This document shows positions 39,029 through 51,439 of a DNA stretch of 64,000 nt, piece after piece. A program made the translations under genes and the position numbers. The stretch comes from Calcarisporiella thermophila CBS 279.70 (lineage: Eukaryota; Calcarisporiellomycota). The stretch is taken from assembly GCF_041956535.1 (NCBI RefSeq), contig NW_027192223.1:157952-221951 (forward strand), read 5' to 3'. The notes under the pieces are model-generated. The model was given only the letters and a program-made list of their open reading frames with translations, searched no databases and was not told where the DNA came from. How positions within the stretch are numbered: the stretch's first letter is position 1; every line of letters begins with the position of its first letter.

Positions 39029-41056
39029 TTAATACACATTTGCGGACACTAATGACACAGTTCTCGATTGCCTTCGCCAAAGTGGGCTAGTCCCTAACAT
39101 GACTTCATCCTCCGGCTCATCCACGTAATCCCCAAGACACATCTCTAAGAACCGCTCCCTTCCCTTGCGAGAATCCCGTGCTTCTCTCAATGTATCGATC
39201 CGATACGCATAAGCAATGATACGGCGAACTTGTGCGAGAGAGAGTCCGGCACTGTCAAAGCTCGAGCGTCCAAGCCAAAAGAGGATATGTTCGATGGCCT
39301 CAATGGGCAAATCGCATATATGAGTTTTTGAGAATCCTTGGCCAAACTTAAAGGTGGGAGTTTTGGGGGAGAGTGGTGGAGAAGGGTATCCGCGCGAAAT
39401 GCAATATTGATCTATAGCGGCTGGTAAAGAAGGATCGGTTGAAGATGAAGTTGAGGATTTCGCATGATAAGGGATGAAATGTGGCACTAGCATGGGCGTC
39501 ACTGAAGCCGCAAACGTAGGGGGCCATGGGCTTGGGGGTTGTGATAGTGGCCGGAGCGGCATTGCTTGCGAATCCTTTCTTCTACCAAAATGGATAAGCC
39601 TTGCAGCAACAAGTATATGGAATGCGGCAGCGTGTCTTTGGCGCAGTAGCATATGGTTACGCGTGAGACACGTTTGTACAAGGTTATAAGGTTGTTCCCA
39701 GTTTTCAAGCACGTAGTCGAGATGCAGAGTTTTAAGCACGGTGTTATTTTGCAATGTCTGCGCAAGGAGCCAGTGTCCTCTCTGGCCCACCAGTTGGTTG
39801 CCCGCGAGAGAGAGAGATTGTAGTCGTGTATTCTGGCGCAACGCTTTGCAGAGCGCCTCCACTCCCTCGTCACTGATGTGCGAATTAGCTAGCACCAAGC
39901 GAAGTAGATTGTGATTCTCTGCTAGAGCACTGGATATTTCCTCGATTGCACCCGCGAGGTGATTTCCCGTTAGAATCAAAGTGCGAAGTCCCGAATTGTG
40001 TCGGATGAGCATGGCTAAGGCAGCGCCCGCATCATCTCCGGTCCCGGACTGACCGATTCGATTTGATTCAAGATTTAGGGTGCGGAGAGACCTGTTACAT
40101 CCATCAACTATTGTCTGACACAGCAAACGGATACCATGACCGATATTGTTCCCTGCTAGGGACAAATGGGCTAGGCAAGTATTGAACCGGAGCGCATCTG
40201 CGAGGGTTATGCATCCCTCAGCGCTCAACTCGTTGATCGCCAAATTCAAGCTTGAGAGCGTACGATTTGCTTTCAAAGCCTTTGCAAGAACCCGGCCTCC
40301 TTCTATTTGTAGCCCGTTGCTTGCCAGGTTAAGGCGTTGCAACCCTGTGTTTTTGCGCAATAGGTGAGACATCGCAGTAGCACCCATGATTCCAATATTG
40401 TTTCCCTCTAGATTTAAGCACTCTAATGTTCCATTGCGTTCAAGCGCCTTGGCAAGCTTCTGGGCGTCTGTGCCGGTTAGCCCACTGAATGAGAGATTTA
40501 GCTCAACGAGCGACTGATTGAACTGCAGCATTTTACATAGGCATTTCATTCGATCTTTACTACCCAATGTCGCATTGCTGTAACTGATATCAAGTTTCTC
40601 AACCACTGTGCTCAGTTGAATGGATTGGAAAAGGATCTTGGATGCATCGCCATGGAGTTGACATCTTCGCAAAGAAATTCGTCTGACAAAGATTGCACGG
40701 GCTCTCAATAGCTTTGCGATTTTCTGCATATCTTCTGCACTAAGCCGAAGGTTCTCATAGGTCAAATTCTCAAGGCAAGCAGGCGGGGCTTGCTGCCCAT
40801 TATGGTGCTTGATTAGCTCTTCAATGTCGCGGTAATCAACGCGCATTAGGCTGCCCTCTATGAGATTATTAATGGTCGATGTGCGCCGAGCGATGCGGGA
40901 GAGAAGCTCTGCTCCACTGTCAACGGTGAAGAACCGTTCAAGCACGCTCCACCGCGTGGTCGATGAGGACGAAGAGATAGAGGAGATGGAGGAGGAGAAT
41001 ACGTCGGATGTGGAAGCCCTGCGCTTCCATCGGATAAAATCAAATGAGAAAGGCAT
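39029..41056 (-). CDS. Leucine-rich-repeat (RNI-like) protein
   Basis: Intronless, 675 aa. After a Ser-rich N-terminus (about residues 15-35) come about ten to eleven ribonuclease-inhibitor-type repeats of 28-29 residues, for example LVELNLSFSGLTGTDAQKLA, LECLNLEGNNIGIMGATAMS, LQRLNLASNGLQIEGGRVLA, LSSLNLAINELSAEGCITLA, LAHLSLAGNNIGHGIRLL, LRTLILTGNHLAGAIEEIS and LQSLSLAGNQLVGQRGHWL. The horseshoe spans roughly residues 100-450. The C-terminal ~200 residues are Pro/Ser rich with a possible short F-box-like or VHL-box-like helix pair (LPIEAIEHILFWLGRSSFD, near residues 580-600), which could recruit an E3 ligase; that is inference. The repeat type is that of RanGAP and NLR proteins, but there is no GTPase-activating or NACHT signature. 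The role is unknown. The lack of introns contrasts with its neighbours. Confidence 0.85.
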   Translation of the reverse strand: MPFSFDFIRWKRRASTSDVFSSSISSISSSSSTTRWSVLERFFTVDSGAELLSRIARRTSTINNLIEGSLMRVDYRDIEELIKHHNGQQAPPACLENLTYENLRLSAEDMQKIAKLLRARAIFVRRISLRRCQLHGDASKILFQSIQLSTVVEKLDISYSNATLGSKDRMKCLCKMLQFNQSLVELNLSFSGLTGTDAQKLAKALERNGTLECLNLEGNNIGIMGATAMSHLLRKNTGLQRLNLASNGLQIEGGRVLAKALKANRTLSSLNLAINELSAEGCITLADALRFNTCLAHLSLAGNNIGHGIRLLCQTIVDGCNRSLRTLNLESNRIGQSGTGDDAGAALAMLIRHNSGLRTLILTGNHLAGAIEEISSALAENHNLLRLVLANSHISDEGVEALCKALRQNTRLQSLSLAGNQLVGQRGHWLLAQTLQNNTVLKTLHLDYVLENWEQPYNLVQTCLTRNHMLLRQRHAAAFHILVAARLIHFGRRKDSQAMPLRPLSQPPSPWPPTFAASVTPMLVPHFIPYHAKSSTSSSTDPSLPAAIDQYCISRGYPSPPLSPKTPTFKFGQGFSKTHICDLPIEAIEHILFWLGRSSFDSAGLSLAQVRRIIAYAYRIDTLREARDSRKGRERFLEMCLGDYVDEPEDEVMLGTSPLWRRQSRTVSLVSANVY

Positions 41057-41845
41057 AAGAATAGGATGCGGATATACAGGGAGAGAGAATGAGAGAGAGA
41101 GTGGAGTGGGAGAAATGGAAAACTAGGAAAACTAGGAAAAAAAACACTGCAGTGTGAAACAATGGAAGGCGCCCCTTTAAGAAAGTGGCAAGCACTCGTG
41201 GACATTATTTCTGCTATTTTTGAAGCTAATTTTCATTAATTCTCTAACCTAACCTATGCACACCGCGAGTTTAATGGCGATAGAAGCTTTTGTCATCACT
41301 GAAGAGTGCCAAGACCAGTACTGCTTTGCTAACCGCTTAGAATTTGCATGCAGCTCTCCTTGGCGACGGCTCGCGATGGCGAGCAAAGGCGTGAAACGCG
41401 AGATTTCTGTACGGTGAAGCTGCAAGGCGATCCATCATCAACCTCTGCTCTCAGAGATGCGAGATCGGAAAGCCGCGCTGCACTTGACCTTTTTGGGCAC
41501 CAACACATTATCACGCACCAAAACATTCACGGTTCTGACCCAGACTCTAAACTTCCACAAATGAGCCAATTCCGCATGGTTTAGACCCCTTGTGGAATCG
41601 AAAGAACATTCGATTTATTATCATTGGTTACACGTAAAACCAACACTATGGGATTACTGGATATTAGTCGATATAAATTGGAAATTACTAGAATGCTTCT
41701 ATTCAGCTGATCAAGCAGATTAGAGGATTAATGAGCTCTTGACGCCCCTAGGAACATGGTTTAAGCCTGGTAGCGCAGACTTAAATAATATACAAGTACC
41801 ACGAATTCGACTGGTACAATGAAAAAGGGAATCGATAAAAGAGAA
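41057..41845. other. Intergenic, LRR gene promoter and GH35 gene 3' flank
   Basis: A purine-rich (GA)n stretch lies just upstream of the LRR start (about 41079-41110). A more GC-rich patch (about 41345-41540) holds a 78-codon plus-strand ORF with no recognisable product and a small GCTCGC...GCGAGC hairpin near 41368-41384. No gene is claimed. Confidence 0.4.
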
Positions 41846-43913
41846 CTACCACACATCCTGCTTATTTTCCTTGCCCAGCTTTGGCTTGTCGGTGAAGGTG
41901 ACGCTCCCGGAGGCGGCCACCCCAAGCTCCTCAAAGAGGATCAGCTCGTTCTCGCCCTTCTTGAGCAGATTCGAGGGCACATACAGGGTGATCTGAGGCC
42001 CCACTGCGGGCCAATATCGCCCCAGATTAAAGCCATTCACCCACGCAACGCCCTTTTTCCAGCCCGTGACGTCAAGGAAAGTGTCTTTCTCGGTGTTTGT
42101 CACGGTGAAAGTCGCACGGTGGAAGGAGGCGCCGTCGACCTTGGATTTGCCCTTGCCTGCACTCTCGCGAATAATTTTGCTGAGCTTCTTTGGATCATCG
42201 AGCGGAAGGAAATAGTTTTGCCACCCATACTGGTACATGCCTCCAATGAGAACTTTTCCGGATGAGAGCCCCTTGATATCGCCCGTATCGGGACCGAAAT
42301 TGATACGGCCCATATTCTCAACAAGAATATCAAGGGTGTGAGAAGCGGCATCAAACGCTAGTGTGCGCGAACTAGGTGCACCGCCGACCATTGGGCGCGA
42401 CACAGTTCCGATGAACTTGGAGTCCAGCCAGATGAGCCCATAGTCGTGTAGATCCCGCGGAGTGAGAGTGTTCCTACCCAAGGGCCCAGTTACGTTTGTG
42501 CGATAGTGCATGAATCCGTATGATTCCATTGGCAGCGGACTTGAAGACTTCTCGACCTTGGTGGCAAGCTTGGAGAAGATGTCCAAATAAGCAACCGATT
42601 GCGCGATCTTTATTTCGCCCAGACTCTGCTTTGGCATCTCTGCTGGAACACTAATGTTGGCGTTGTGGCCATATTTCTTGAACAGAGCCTGCAACTTGAA
42701 GTACTTGTCGGTGAGGTCTCCATTCTCAGCGATAGGAGCGTCGTAGTCGTATGATGTGATGTGCGGCTGGAAAGTGTAGTTGCCGACACGGCCCGCTGTG
42801 TTGGCACCATTCATAAACCCGAAATTCGTGCCGCCGTGTACCATATACAAATTAAAGGAAATGCTTGTGTTCGCCTGTAAAAACTTTTCCACCACATCAA
42901 CCACCCCCTTTTGCGTGGAGACTCCCTGAAATCGCTCGCCCCAGTGAGTGAGCCATCCGTCCCAGTACTCACCGACCAGCACATTGGTTGCATTGTTGGC
43001 CTAAAGACGAATATCCCCATCTTAACAAGAGTATCTCAATGACTTCAATCGCCATTTAGAGACTTACTTTTCGCGCAGCATCCAGTTCGCCCTCCATCCC
43101 ATCAAGCCCTCCAAAATTCGCAGCGCCAAAGTAGTATTTGTGCTTCCCGCTCTTGTCTGGAACCCGCCCACCAAATTTCATGGACGGCAGACCTCCGTCG
43201 GCGGTGAAGATCAGCACATCTATCCCGCCCTTCAAAATAGAGTCTCGAAGACTTGTTTTATACGCCATGTCATTTCCATACGAGCCATACTCGTTTTCAA
43301 TCTGAAAGGCAATGACAGGACCCCCCCTCGTATGCTGTCTCCTTGATATAATGGGGAGGACCTTATCAAAGTATTCTTGGACATGCTTGAGGTATTTTGG
43401 GTCAGACGAACGAATATGCACATCAGGTTGATTAGTGACCCAATAGGGAATACCTCCGTTCTAAGTTAAAAAAAAATATAGGAACATGAAGTACGAGCTT
43501 AATGTGCAAGTGCCACACTGTATCCATTTTACCTCCCACTCAGCGCAAATGTATGGGGAAGCTCTTATAATAGCCTTCATACGATGCTTTCCGATCAGGT
43601 CAATATAAGCTGCCAGGTCTAAATTGTCCTGGAAATTGAATTTTCCCTTTTCGTACTCATGAGAGTTCCAGGGCACATAAGTGTCTATCGCATTGAGGCC
43701 TAGGGCTTTGGCTTTAAGGATGCGGTCCTCCCAGTATTTACGTGGGACCCGGAAATAATGGATTGAGCCAGAGCGCACCTGGTAGGGCTGCCCGTCCAAA
43801 AGGAGATTATTCCCTACCCACTCCACTGATCTCTTCTTATTCTGCCCAATCTCACCAACCGACAGCGCCGCCGAGCAGAGAATGATAAGGATAGGAAGCG
43901 GAGAGAACTTCAT
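41846..43913 (-). CDS. Secreted beta-galactosidase, glycoside hydrolase family 35
   Basis: Hydrolyses terminal beta-galactosides. Three exons: 43913-43533, 43460-43068, 43000-41846 (642 aa). The signal peptide (LPILIILCSAALSVGE) is followed by the GH35 barrel: GQPYQVRSGSIHYFRVP, YWEDRILKAKALGLNAIDTY, PWNSHEYEKGKFNF, IIRASPYICAEWENGGIPYW, the acid/base segment IAFQIENEYGSYG and the nucleophile segment LVGEYWDGWLTHWG, then MVHGGTNFGFMNGAN. A jelly-roll C-terminal part follows (TVTNTEKDTFLDVTGWKKGV, NGFNLGRYWPAVGPQITLYV). The ~640-aa length is that of animal/bacterial lysosomal-type enzymes, not the ~1000-aa GH35 enzymes of filamentous ascomycetes. Product site is probably extracellular or vacuolar. 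Confidence 0.95.
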
Positions 43914-45347
43914 TAAGAAAGGAAAGAATAATGAAATAAATCAGTATATATCAAGAACGCTTAATCTGGTTGCGAAATAAGGAATTGTAGCATCGCTTGG
44001 TCATTTTTATAAAATCCTTATTCGCACTCACTACTAAGGCCTAGCCTTATTGTATCGTGAGAGCGTGTCACCGTGTGAGAAGAGAAATTTTGGGGGAAAT
44101 TGGTGATGAACTAATGATGACCGTAATATGTAAGAGGTTTCATAGAGTTTGTTTAACTTTTATCCTTGGTGACACAGTAAAGCTATAAGGGACCAGGCAT
44201 GACCCATGATGGTTACCTTCACACTGCAGGCACATTCTTTAGTATTTTTTTTACCTTGCGGGGCGTACATGTGTATATTCTCTCTTCTGCGTCTGAGTTA
44301 AATTACATGTGCTTTAGATCATGAACTAAAAGAGGAGATGGCTTTGGGTTTGGGATCGCTTTATGTAAAAATAAAATAGGGAGGAAAAAAAGGAAATATT
44401 GACAAGCTTCTAGCTATGTATCCTCCCTTTTTTTTTCATTCTCATCTATGGGAATATATTGAAAGTATAATTATTATATTCTGAAGCTGAAGCTAACCCC
44501 ATTTTCGCGTTATCAAATAGAAGTCTTTCCACTATACCTTAGGTTAAAGAGATTAACCGTAGTGGAACGGTGATGTGTCCTGAAAAATTGATTTACTCAT
44601 CCACCTACAGTAAAATCACCTCTTAAAATCAATTGCAGAGCTTAACCTGATGGGTTTAATGTATTAAAACTCAATATAAATTGCTATGTATTGTTCTGTG
44701 CACGTGTTCTTTGTTTTACAACATCACAACCTCTAATGCATCCCTAATAGGCAAATTCAGAGTAAAACATATTCTAGTGACATTAGAAATGGAATCGGAT
44801 TTCACCAAATCAAACGGTTGATTCTATTGGCATCAGTCTAATCGTCGCAAAATCAATATTGACTAGTTGATATCCTGCATCTCACGACGGTAACACCATA
44901 TTATTTACTGGCGAAATTTCCCATTAGAACAAAAAAGATAAAGTTGCAGATGACAATTTTATATATGGCTTAGTTCATATGAAGTGAATAGATCGCATCT
45001 TGAATCTCTATGGAGTTTTCAAGTACTATTTGGAAATAAAGTAAAGCTGGTGATATACTCTGAGGGAGAATATCCTATAAATATGCAAGGAGAAAGATGC
45101 CTTTATAGGCATTTCCGGCCTACATAATTCATTTTTGAGTATCTGATTTTTGAAAATTTGGATATCTTGATTGATTAACTGCATATCTTTCCGGTTTGAT
45201 TTTCCAAATTTCTCTGGGTATATGCACTGCACCGAGTCCTAGAATTGTTCCTCTAATAGTTTGCAAAGAAAGTAAAGGTTATATTATTATATATTTGTAA
45301 AAGGGAAAAAAATGTACATTAAAATAAAACAAAAAAATTTTGCGACA
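43914..45347. other. Intergenic, about 1.4 kb, AT-rich
   Basis: Promoter region of the GH35 gene and 3' flank of SEC39. Only short ORFs with no coding character; no tRNA-like or repeat structure noticed. Confidence 0.45.
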
Positions 45348-47888
45348 TCACTGCCATAACCATTTGCCTGCTGAAGACACGAGATGTTTGATTTGGTCCC
45401 GTTTCCTCACATGTGCATGTGAGGGTCCCTCAATAGCTGTTGACGCATTCTCCTCGCTTAACCACCATCCTTCTTCATTCATCTCCGCCAATGGTACCGA
45501 TGACGCCGGCCGGCCAATTAGCTTATCTACGGCCCAACTAGTTATCGATGATGGTGTCTTCGGTTTAAGTGCCTCTTCCGCCTCCAGAGCTTTCAACCGC
45601 TCCCAGTATTGCAAAAGCTCTGCCATATTTTCTTTCGGGCAGAGTGAAATGGCATGACCTGCAAGAATAGTTCTCTCAGCGGCTGGTGCCTCTTCCAATT
45701 TTGCAGCTTCAAAACAAACTCTCCATGTAATATCCGTAGCCTCCTCTGCAATCCTAGCCAAATCCTCGCCTTTTTCTTTTTTTCCGACCAGCTGACGCTT
45801 CGACTGCTTGCGCGTGCGCCATACAAGTTCAACGAGTTGTGTACACAGTCTCTTCGCCGTCTCAAAATCTCCCTCATTTAACGCGGCATCGGCTAGCATG
45901 GCAATTACCCTAACTTCCGCCATCCGATCTCCTTGAAACCCAAGTTTTCTCGTTATTTGAAGAATTTTGGTGGGTTGACGGTAGGCTCCTGTATTGGTAG
46001 CTAGCAGACGCGCAATTAAATCTAGACGATTCGACGACATTCGTACTTGGATCGGCAGGATTGCGAGTCCAGGCTTAAAAAATATTTTATAGTCTGTTGT
46101 GAGAGTATGGGTTGCCTCGATAAGCTCGAGCTCTGCGCGAATAGCCGGCGTAGTGGGAACGACATGCAAACTGTTGTAGAAGAAGATTATTTCAGATCCA
46201 AATTAGGAAAAATGCCGCCTTGCTTTATGATAATAATAAAAATTACCAATCATAGGCCATCTTCATGTTGCCATTCAACATGTTTCCGGAGGTAGAATTA
46301 TCAAAAAACTCTCGAGCAGTATCGATCACCAGTTGTTCGGCTACAGCTGGTTCCAATGGACGCATCTTATTTCCAGAGGTTGGGAAGAGAATCTCTCTCG
46401 CAAGTGAGAACCCTAAATAAATGGTTCGGGTATGATGAGAAGTGCATTATATCAAATCACCTCAGTTTAATTGTGTACGTTACCACCACTGCCCAATAAA
46501 GCCTTCAAAAATTCAGTATAAACCTCTTCAATCTTCAACTCCCCTAAGACGCCACGACCTTGGTCCTGTAAATTTAACAAGTCCTCCAATAGGCGCATCC
46601 ACTTTTCATCAGTGGCATATTCGCTCACTCCTCGACGTGCCATCCGTAAGCACAGTTGTTTTTGCATATCATGGTTCCTGCTACTTTCGAGGAACCATCT
46701 CAAAGGAACAGCTGTGCGCTGTCGGTGCATCACCTCAGCCGATAAAAGATGCACTTCGAGTTGATCGATTGCAGAGCGAAGAGCAAGGATATTCCAACCT
46801 TCGAGTTGTGCGTAGATATCGTGTGGTGTGGCAATACGCTTGGTATCAATTCGCTGTATATGCTCATTTTTCTTATTTTGCTCCTCATGGTTTTCCTTAT
46901 TGCTTCCAAGATCATGTGGGATACTTTCAAATAGGCGACTCATAATTGGCCAGGAATGTGTTGCTGAGCTGCCGTAAGTGCACGAAAGTACGAGTCGCAT
47001 TAGAACTTCATCCTTTAAAACTAACTGGTCGTCTGAAGAGGTTTTTAACTCCTCAAGTATGACACAGCAATCTCCTAGGCGATCTTGAGCTAAATCTAAT
47101 AGATAGTTACATAACACACTCATTGGGTTTTCATGTTCACGATTATTCTGCAACCACCGAGATTGAAGTACCCGAAGATATGGCATCACAAAATGTCTTA
47201 CATCATTTGCTATGCGATCCGACGTTGTCTCACAAAGTAGAGTCGCGATGACTTCCTTCGGTGATAGTGTCTCGAAACTAGCGAAATCTAGATCTAGATT
47301 AGCGCGTGACGTAGGGCAACAATCGTAGACTACGTGTGATAGCATATTTAAGTCTTGAGAAAGATGCTCTAAGCCGTGTACACCCTTGGAAATTGCAAGT
47401 TGTACAAATCGTAATGCGTATTCAACGTTCCCAGACCAGCGTTCGATCTCATGAGCGCGCTCAACATACCATTGCGACATGAATTCTGTAGATGCAGGAA
47501 ATTCGATCTCGGGGACTGTGGAAACTCCTGAAATTGCGGGTATTATTGAACAATCTATTCCGACTGCCATATCTCTTTCTCCTTCCCCTTCTAAGAAAGT
47601 TTCTTTTATCTGGTCCAAGAGTTCCATCAAGGCTGATTTGCCTTCCCAATCAGGTTCCATGCTTGGATCCTTGTGATCTTTCCACCATTGCACTTCTAAA
47701 TTATCGGGACCAATTCCAGGTAGAAGGTAAGCAAAAGAATCAGGATTTGAAGTTTCCGGGATTTGTTCAAGAATTGCAAATCGATAAGGGAGAATATCTG
47801 AAGAGTGATGGATGAAAAGAAATTGCACTGCCTCGAAGATTTCTTCTCGGGCATATACTGCCGCGAGACGTGCAAGATAATGTTGCAT
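45348..47888 (-). CDS. SEC39: SEC39-family vesicle tethering protein
   Basis: Component of the Dsl1/NRZ tethering complex that captures Golgi-derived COPI vesicles at the endoplasmic reticulum. Three exons: 47888-46484, 46412-46247, 46170-45348 (797 aa, in frame). Sec39-domain landmarks: ILPYRFAILEQIPETSNPDS, YLLPGIG, VQWWKDHKD, MSQWYVERAHEIERWSGNVE, YALRFVQLAISKGVHGLEHL, LNMLSHVVYDCC, DNSTSGNMLNGNMKMAYD and ELELIEATHTLTTDYKIFF. Length is within the fungal range. A soluble, all-helical peripheral protein is expected; no membrane segment is seen. Confidence 0.9.
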
Positions 47889-49035
47889 TTCTTTAACTAT
47901 TCTCTTAAATTAGATATCAATCTAATCTCACCCCAATATATCTCTTTTAGAACGCGAAAATTATTTGGCTGTCTCTTATGTGACTGTTTTCTCTCCAGTT
48001 TTTAACAAAAATCATACGTCTCTAAAGTCAAAAATAACATTTTGAACATTTTCTTCGTGTGCATTCAATTAACAATAAATTGAAAAGTAATATTCATAAC
48101 ATTTCAAGGTATAGTTAATCTGATTAATCTCTTATAAAATAAAAAAAATACTCGACGTGTATATAGCTATCTGAAATGTATTTGGCTTGGCAAATTTTAA
48201 AGAATAATTTGGAGAGCAGGAGCGTTCTTTACAATTTTCTTTGCAGGTATCACTACCTGACTGCAAAACCACGATTGCAATTTCTATTTTCATTTATCGC
48301 TTCATTCACAAGTCTATTTATCAGAACCTCCTTGCCCAGTATTCAAAATATCCTTCTCCCGAGCAAAATTCACTTATTAAAGATATTGATATATCTGGAA
48401 ATACTCAGCCAACGCTTAGGATACTTTCATCAGCCCGATTTGCGGCAGACGACGTTGAATACTAATTTGTGTTGCTTGATAATAAGACGAACACAATCAT
48501 TAGCGCTTAATCATACTCGTCAAAACCACTATGGTGCCTATCCAAGAATCACCAGTTGGAATGGGAACGCGAAACTTACGGGCCTTTCGCAAATCCCCAT
48601 ATTCATTAGCCCACCCACTCAAGTAATTATTCATTGGTCCTAGACAAGCCAGGATATACTTGAGGATTTTTATACGAAGATTATTTTCGGCGTACGAGTC
48701 TAGTTAAATATTCTAGCAAGCTTTTTAGTGGCCAATAGATATTCGATCAATCTCTAAGAGTAGACAATCCTTTCGTTTAGCTTACAGCGGAAGAAAATTA
48801 CATAAACATATGTTCGATCCAAGTTCAGTTTTTACGTTGTCTTTTGAGGTCGTCGATACCTCTAAGTTTTGAAACGAATTTATATTGCCCAATTATTTCG
48901 CTATAGGTATGATACTGGTTATGCAATGAAATAGTAGTCACAAGTGACTGTTTCTAGCATTAGTTGTTTATATTCAAATCCTGAATAGGCAATTAACCAA
49001 TCCATAGTTCTAGAGATTTGCTAATTCATATAGAG
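47889..49035. other. Divergent intergenic region SEC39 / NUG1-like
   Basis: About 1.1 kb. Overlapping plus-strand ORFs (48176-48643, 48241-48465) and a minus-strand reading that begins near 48632 look weakly protein-like, but none matches a family I know. A small unrecognised gene cannot be ruled out. Confidence 0.35.
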
Positions 49036-51158
49036 ATGACTAAAAGTAATATTCAGTGATTAGCGGATCGGTACAAACACCCATTAATCTAAACGTTTTT
49101 TATATATAGAAGCGTCAAAGCGACAGGCGCATTTGAAGCGAAGAGATCAGCAAACACACAGTAAGCTCCATGCCCTGAATTCTCTTCGAGCTCGACTTAT
49201 AACTTAATATTGGAACTCATTCTAATTAGAATTAAAGAAGGATCCAGGGGTTCCCGACTTAAAAGCTTTCAAGGATAGGCTCGCCTCCACCGCAAAAAGC
49301 AAGAAAATTGGTGAAGAACGCGACCGTCAAAGAGAAGCTCGAAGCTCTATCCAGAATCAAGGTCGATCGCTATCCATCGCAACATCTGCGTCCCTCAATG
49401 GCATGCTTAAAGAAGCCGCGAATCGGGCGAATTCCTTTGTTGCTCATTCATCTGATGACAATATGTTTGGTTCAGCAATAGAAGAAGCAGCTGCAACTGG
49501 CAAGAAAGATAATTCAAGAAAAGCCTATTTTAGAGAGTTCAAAAAAGTTCTCGAAGGAGCAGATGTAATATTGGAAATACTTGACGCAAGAGATCCTCTT
49601 GGTACAAGAACCAAGCAGGTTGAAAGAATGATAATGGATAGTGGAGTGAGTAAACGAATCATATTGGTGCTGAATAAAATCGGTAGCTATTTTCAAGCAT
49701 AGGTAGAGGTTTATACTTTTGGCTTATTATTTTTTAATTTAGATCTAGTCCCCCGCGAGAATGTGGAGCAATGGCTTAAATACCTTCGTAATGAATACCC
49801 TACAGTTGCTTTCAAGGCATCTACTCAAACTCAGCGATACAACCTTGGGCAACGTAGTGGTTCCGCCCTCGCACCCACTGCAGCACTCAATAGTAGCGAA
49901 TCTCTCGGTGCCGATGCACTTATTCAACTCCTCAAAAATTATAGTCGCAGTGCCAATATGAAGAGCTCTATTTCAGTTGGTGTGCTTGGATTTCCAAATG
50001 TGGGAAAGAGCTCAGTGATCAACTCATTAAAACGAGCAAGAGTATGTGGTGTTGGAGCTACGCCTGGATTTACTAAAGTGGCCCAAGAAGTGCACCTAGA
50101 TAGAAATATTAAACTACTGGACTGCCCAGGTATAGTCTTCAGCACAGGGGAGGACGGAGAGACAGCTGCGGAGGTATTATTGCGAAATTGTGTTAAAGTG
50201 GAGTTATTAGAAGACCCAATTGCCCCTGGTAAGTGTGCGCCTATATCTAGATATATTCGTTAAGATTTGGGGAAACGTGGGCTAACTAAGTTTTATTATT
50301 TTTTTACAGTCGGCGTAATACTCTCCCGTTGCAACAAGGAACAGCTAAAGTTAATGTATAAGGTGCCTGATTTCGATACAACTGAACAATTTCTTGCATT
50401 ACTCGCACAACGCCGCGGCAAACTTAAGCCTGGTGGAATTCCCGATTTGACATTGGCAGGTCGTCAAGTGCTAAATGACTGGAACTCTGGGCGCATTAAA
50501 TATTACACTATCCCCCCTGCTGTAAAGGGCCATATTGGAGCTGAAGTAGTGCAGGCATGGAGTACAGAATTCGAGCTCTCTGAAGCTGATCGTATTTTGG
50601 AAGGAGTTAAGAGCCAAAAGGAATTCGACGAGTTAATGATGGTAAGGCAGTTGATAAGCATTTTCAAGTAAAATGTGCTAACTCCCTATTGCAGGCAGAT
50701 GATGAGTTTGCAGATGGTATGGCCGACGATGAAATTGCTGCAGAACAAGTGTATGTTGATAGTTTGATTCAAATTAAATCCATTGAAACTGTCTGATATA
50801 TTTTTCTCTAACCGATAGTATGGATATGGACGGAGACTCCATCTCAGCACATAATAATACTTCTGACAGGTCTATTCCTGTGGTCGACCTCCAGCCCATA
50901 GTCAAATCCACCATTGCTGCCAAGCCGCAACGTCTTTTCACTGATGCCGAGAAAGAGCTAAACCAACAGTCAAACAAACAGCTTCGAAAGAAACAAAAGC
51001 AAGATAAGAAAAGAGCAAGAAAGATGGCTGCTCTCTATGGAGAGCCAGGGGAGGAGGAGATGGAGGAGGACGATGAGCCTGTCAACTTTGGAGAGTTTAG
51101 TTTTTCACAATTGCCACAAGATGAGCTACCTCATTCAGATGAAGACGAAGAATTATAA
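49036..51158 (+). CDS. NUG1: Nucleolar circularly permuted GTPase, NUG1/GNL3(L) type
   Basis: GTPase of the nucleostemin/GNL3L/Nug1 group, needed for 60S subunit maturation and export. Seven exons: 49036-49045, 49110-49160, 49230-49682, 49743-50228, 50310-50641, 50695-50750, 50819-51158 (575 aa, all in frame). The basic N-terminus ([20 protein letters not shown], then [15 protein letters not shown]) is the family nucleolar-targeting region. Permuted G motifs follow in order: [10 protein letters not shown]4 LVLNKIDLVP, G1 [16 protein letters not shown]2 [12 protein letters not shown]3 LLDCPG. A conserved GTPase C-region ([27 protein letters not shown]) and an acidic tail complete it. Exon 1 is only 10 nt of coding sequence. 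Distinguishing NUG1 from the closely related GRN1/GNL3L needs a tree. Confidence 0.92.
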
Positions 51159-51439
51159 CCATTCCATTATATCTCAATCTACTTTATTAATAAAAGTGTA
51201 TTTATTATCCATCCTTGAGCGATTGGAAGGGAATTTTTTATTCTTAACCGCTAATTTTGCAAGCATAAATAAGGATTCTCTAGGATTCATTTTATAATTA
51301 TCCTAAAGATAATACAGCGCGAGACATTATTAACTGAAGGAGAGATGAATTTATGAAGTATTGGCATGCTACATAATTAATGAGGGGAATTGGAAAGTGG
51401 AAAATATATGCTTAATAGCTATATGATGAACTTTATAAT

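Noticed and set aside
41348-41584. 78-codon plus-strand ORF in a GC-richer patch
   Set aside because: No family resemblance, no splice context; kept only as a note in the intergenic entry.
48176-48643. 155-codon plus-strand ORF upstream of NUG1
   Set aside because: AT-rich, low-complexity composition and competing readings on both strands; not enough support for a gene.
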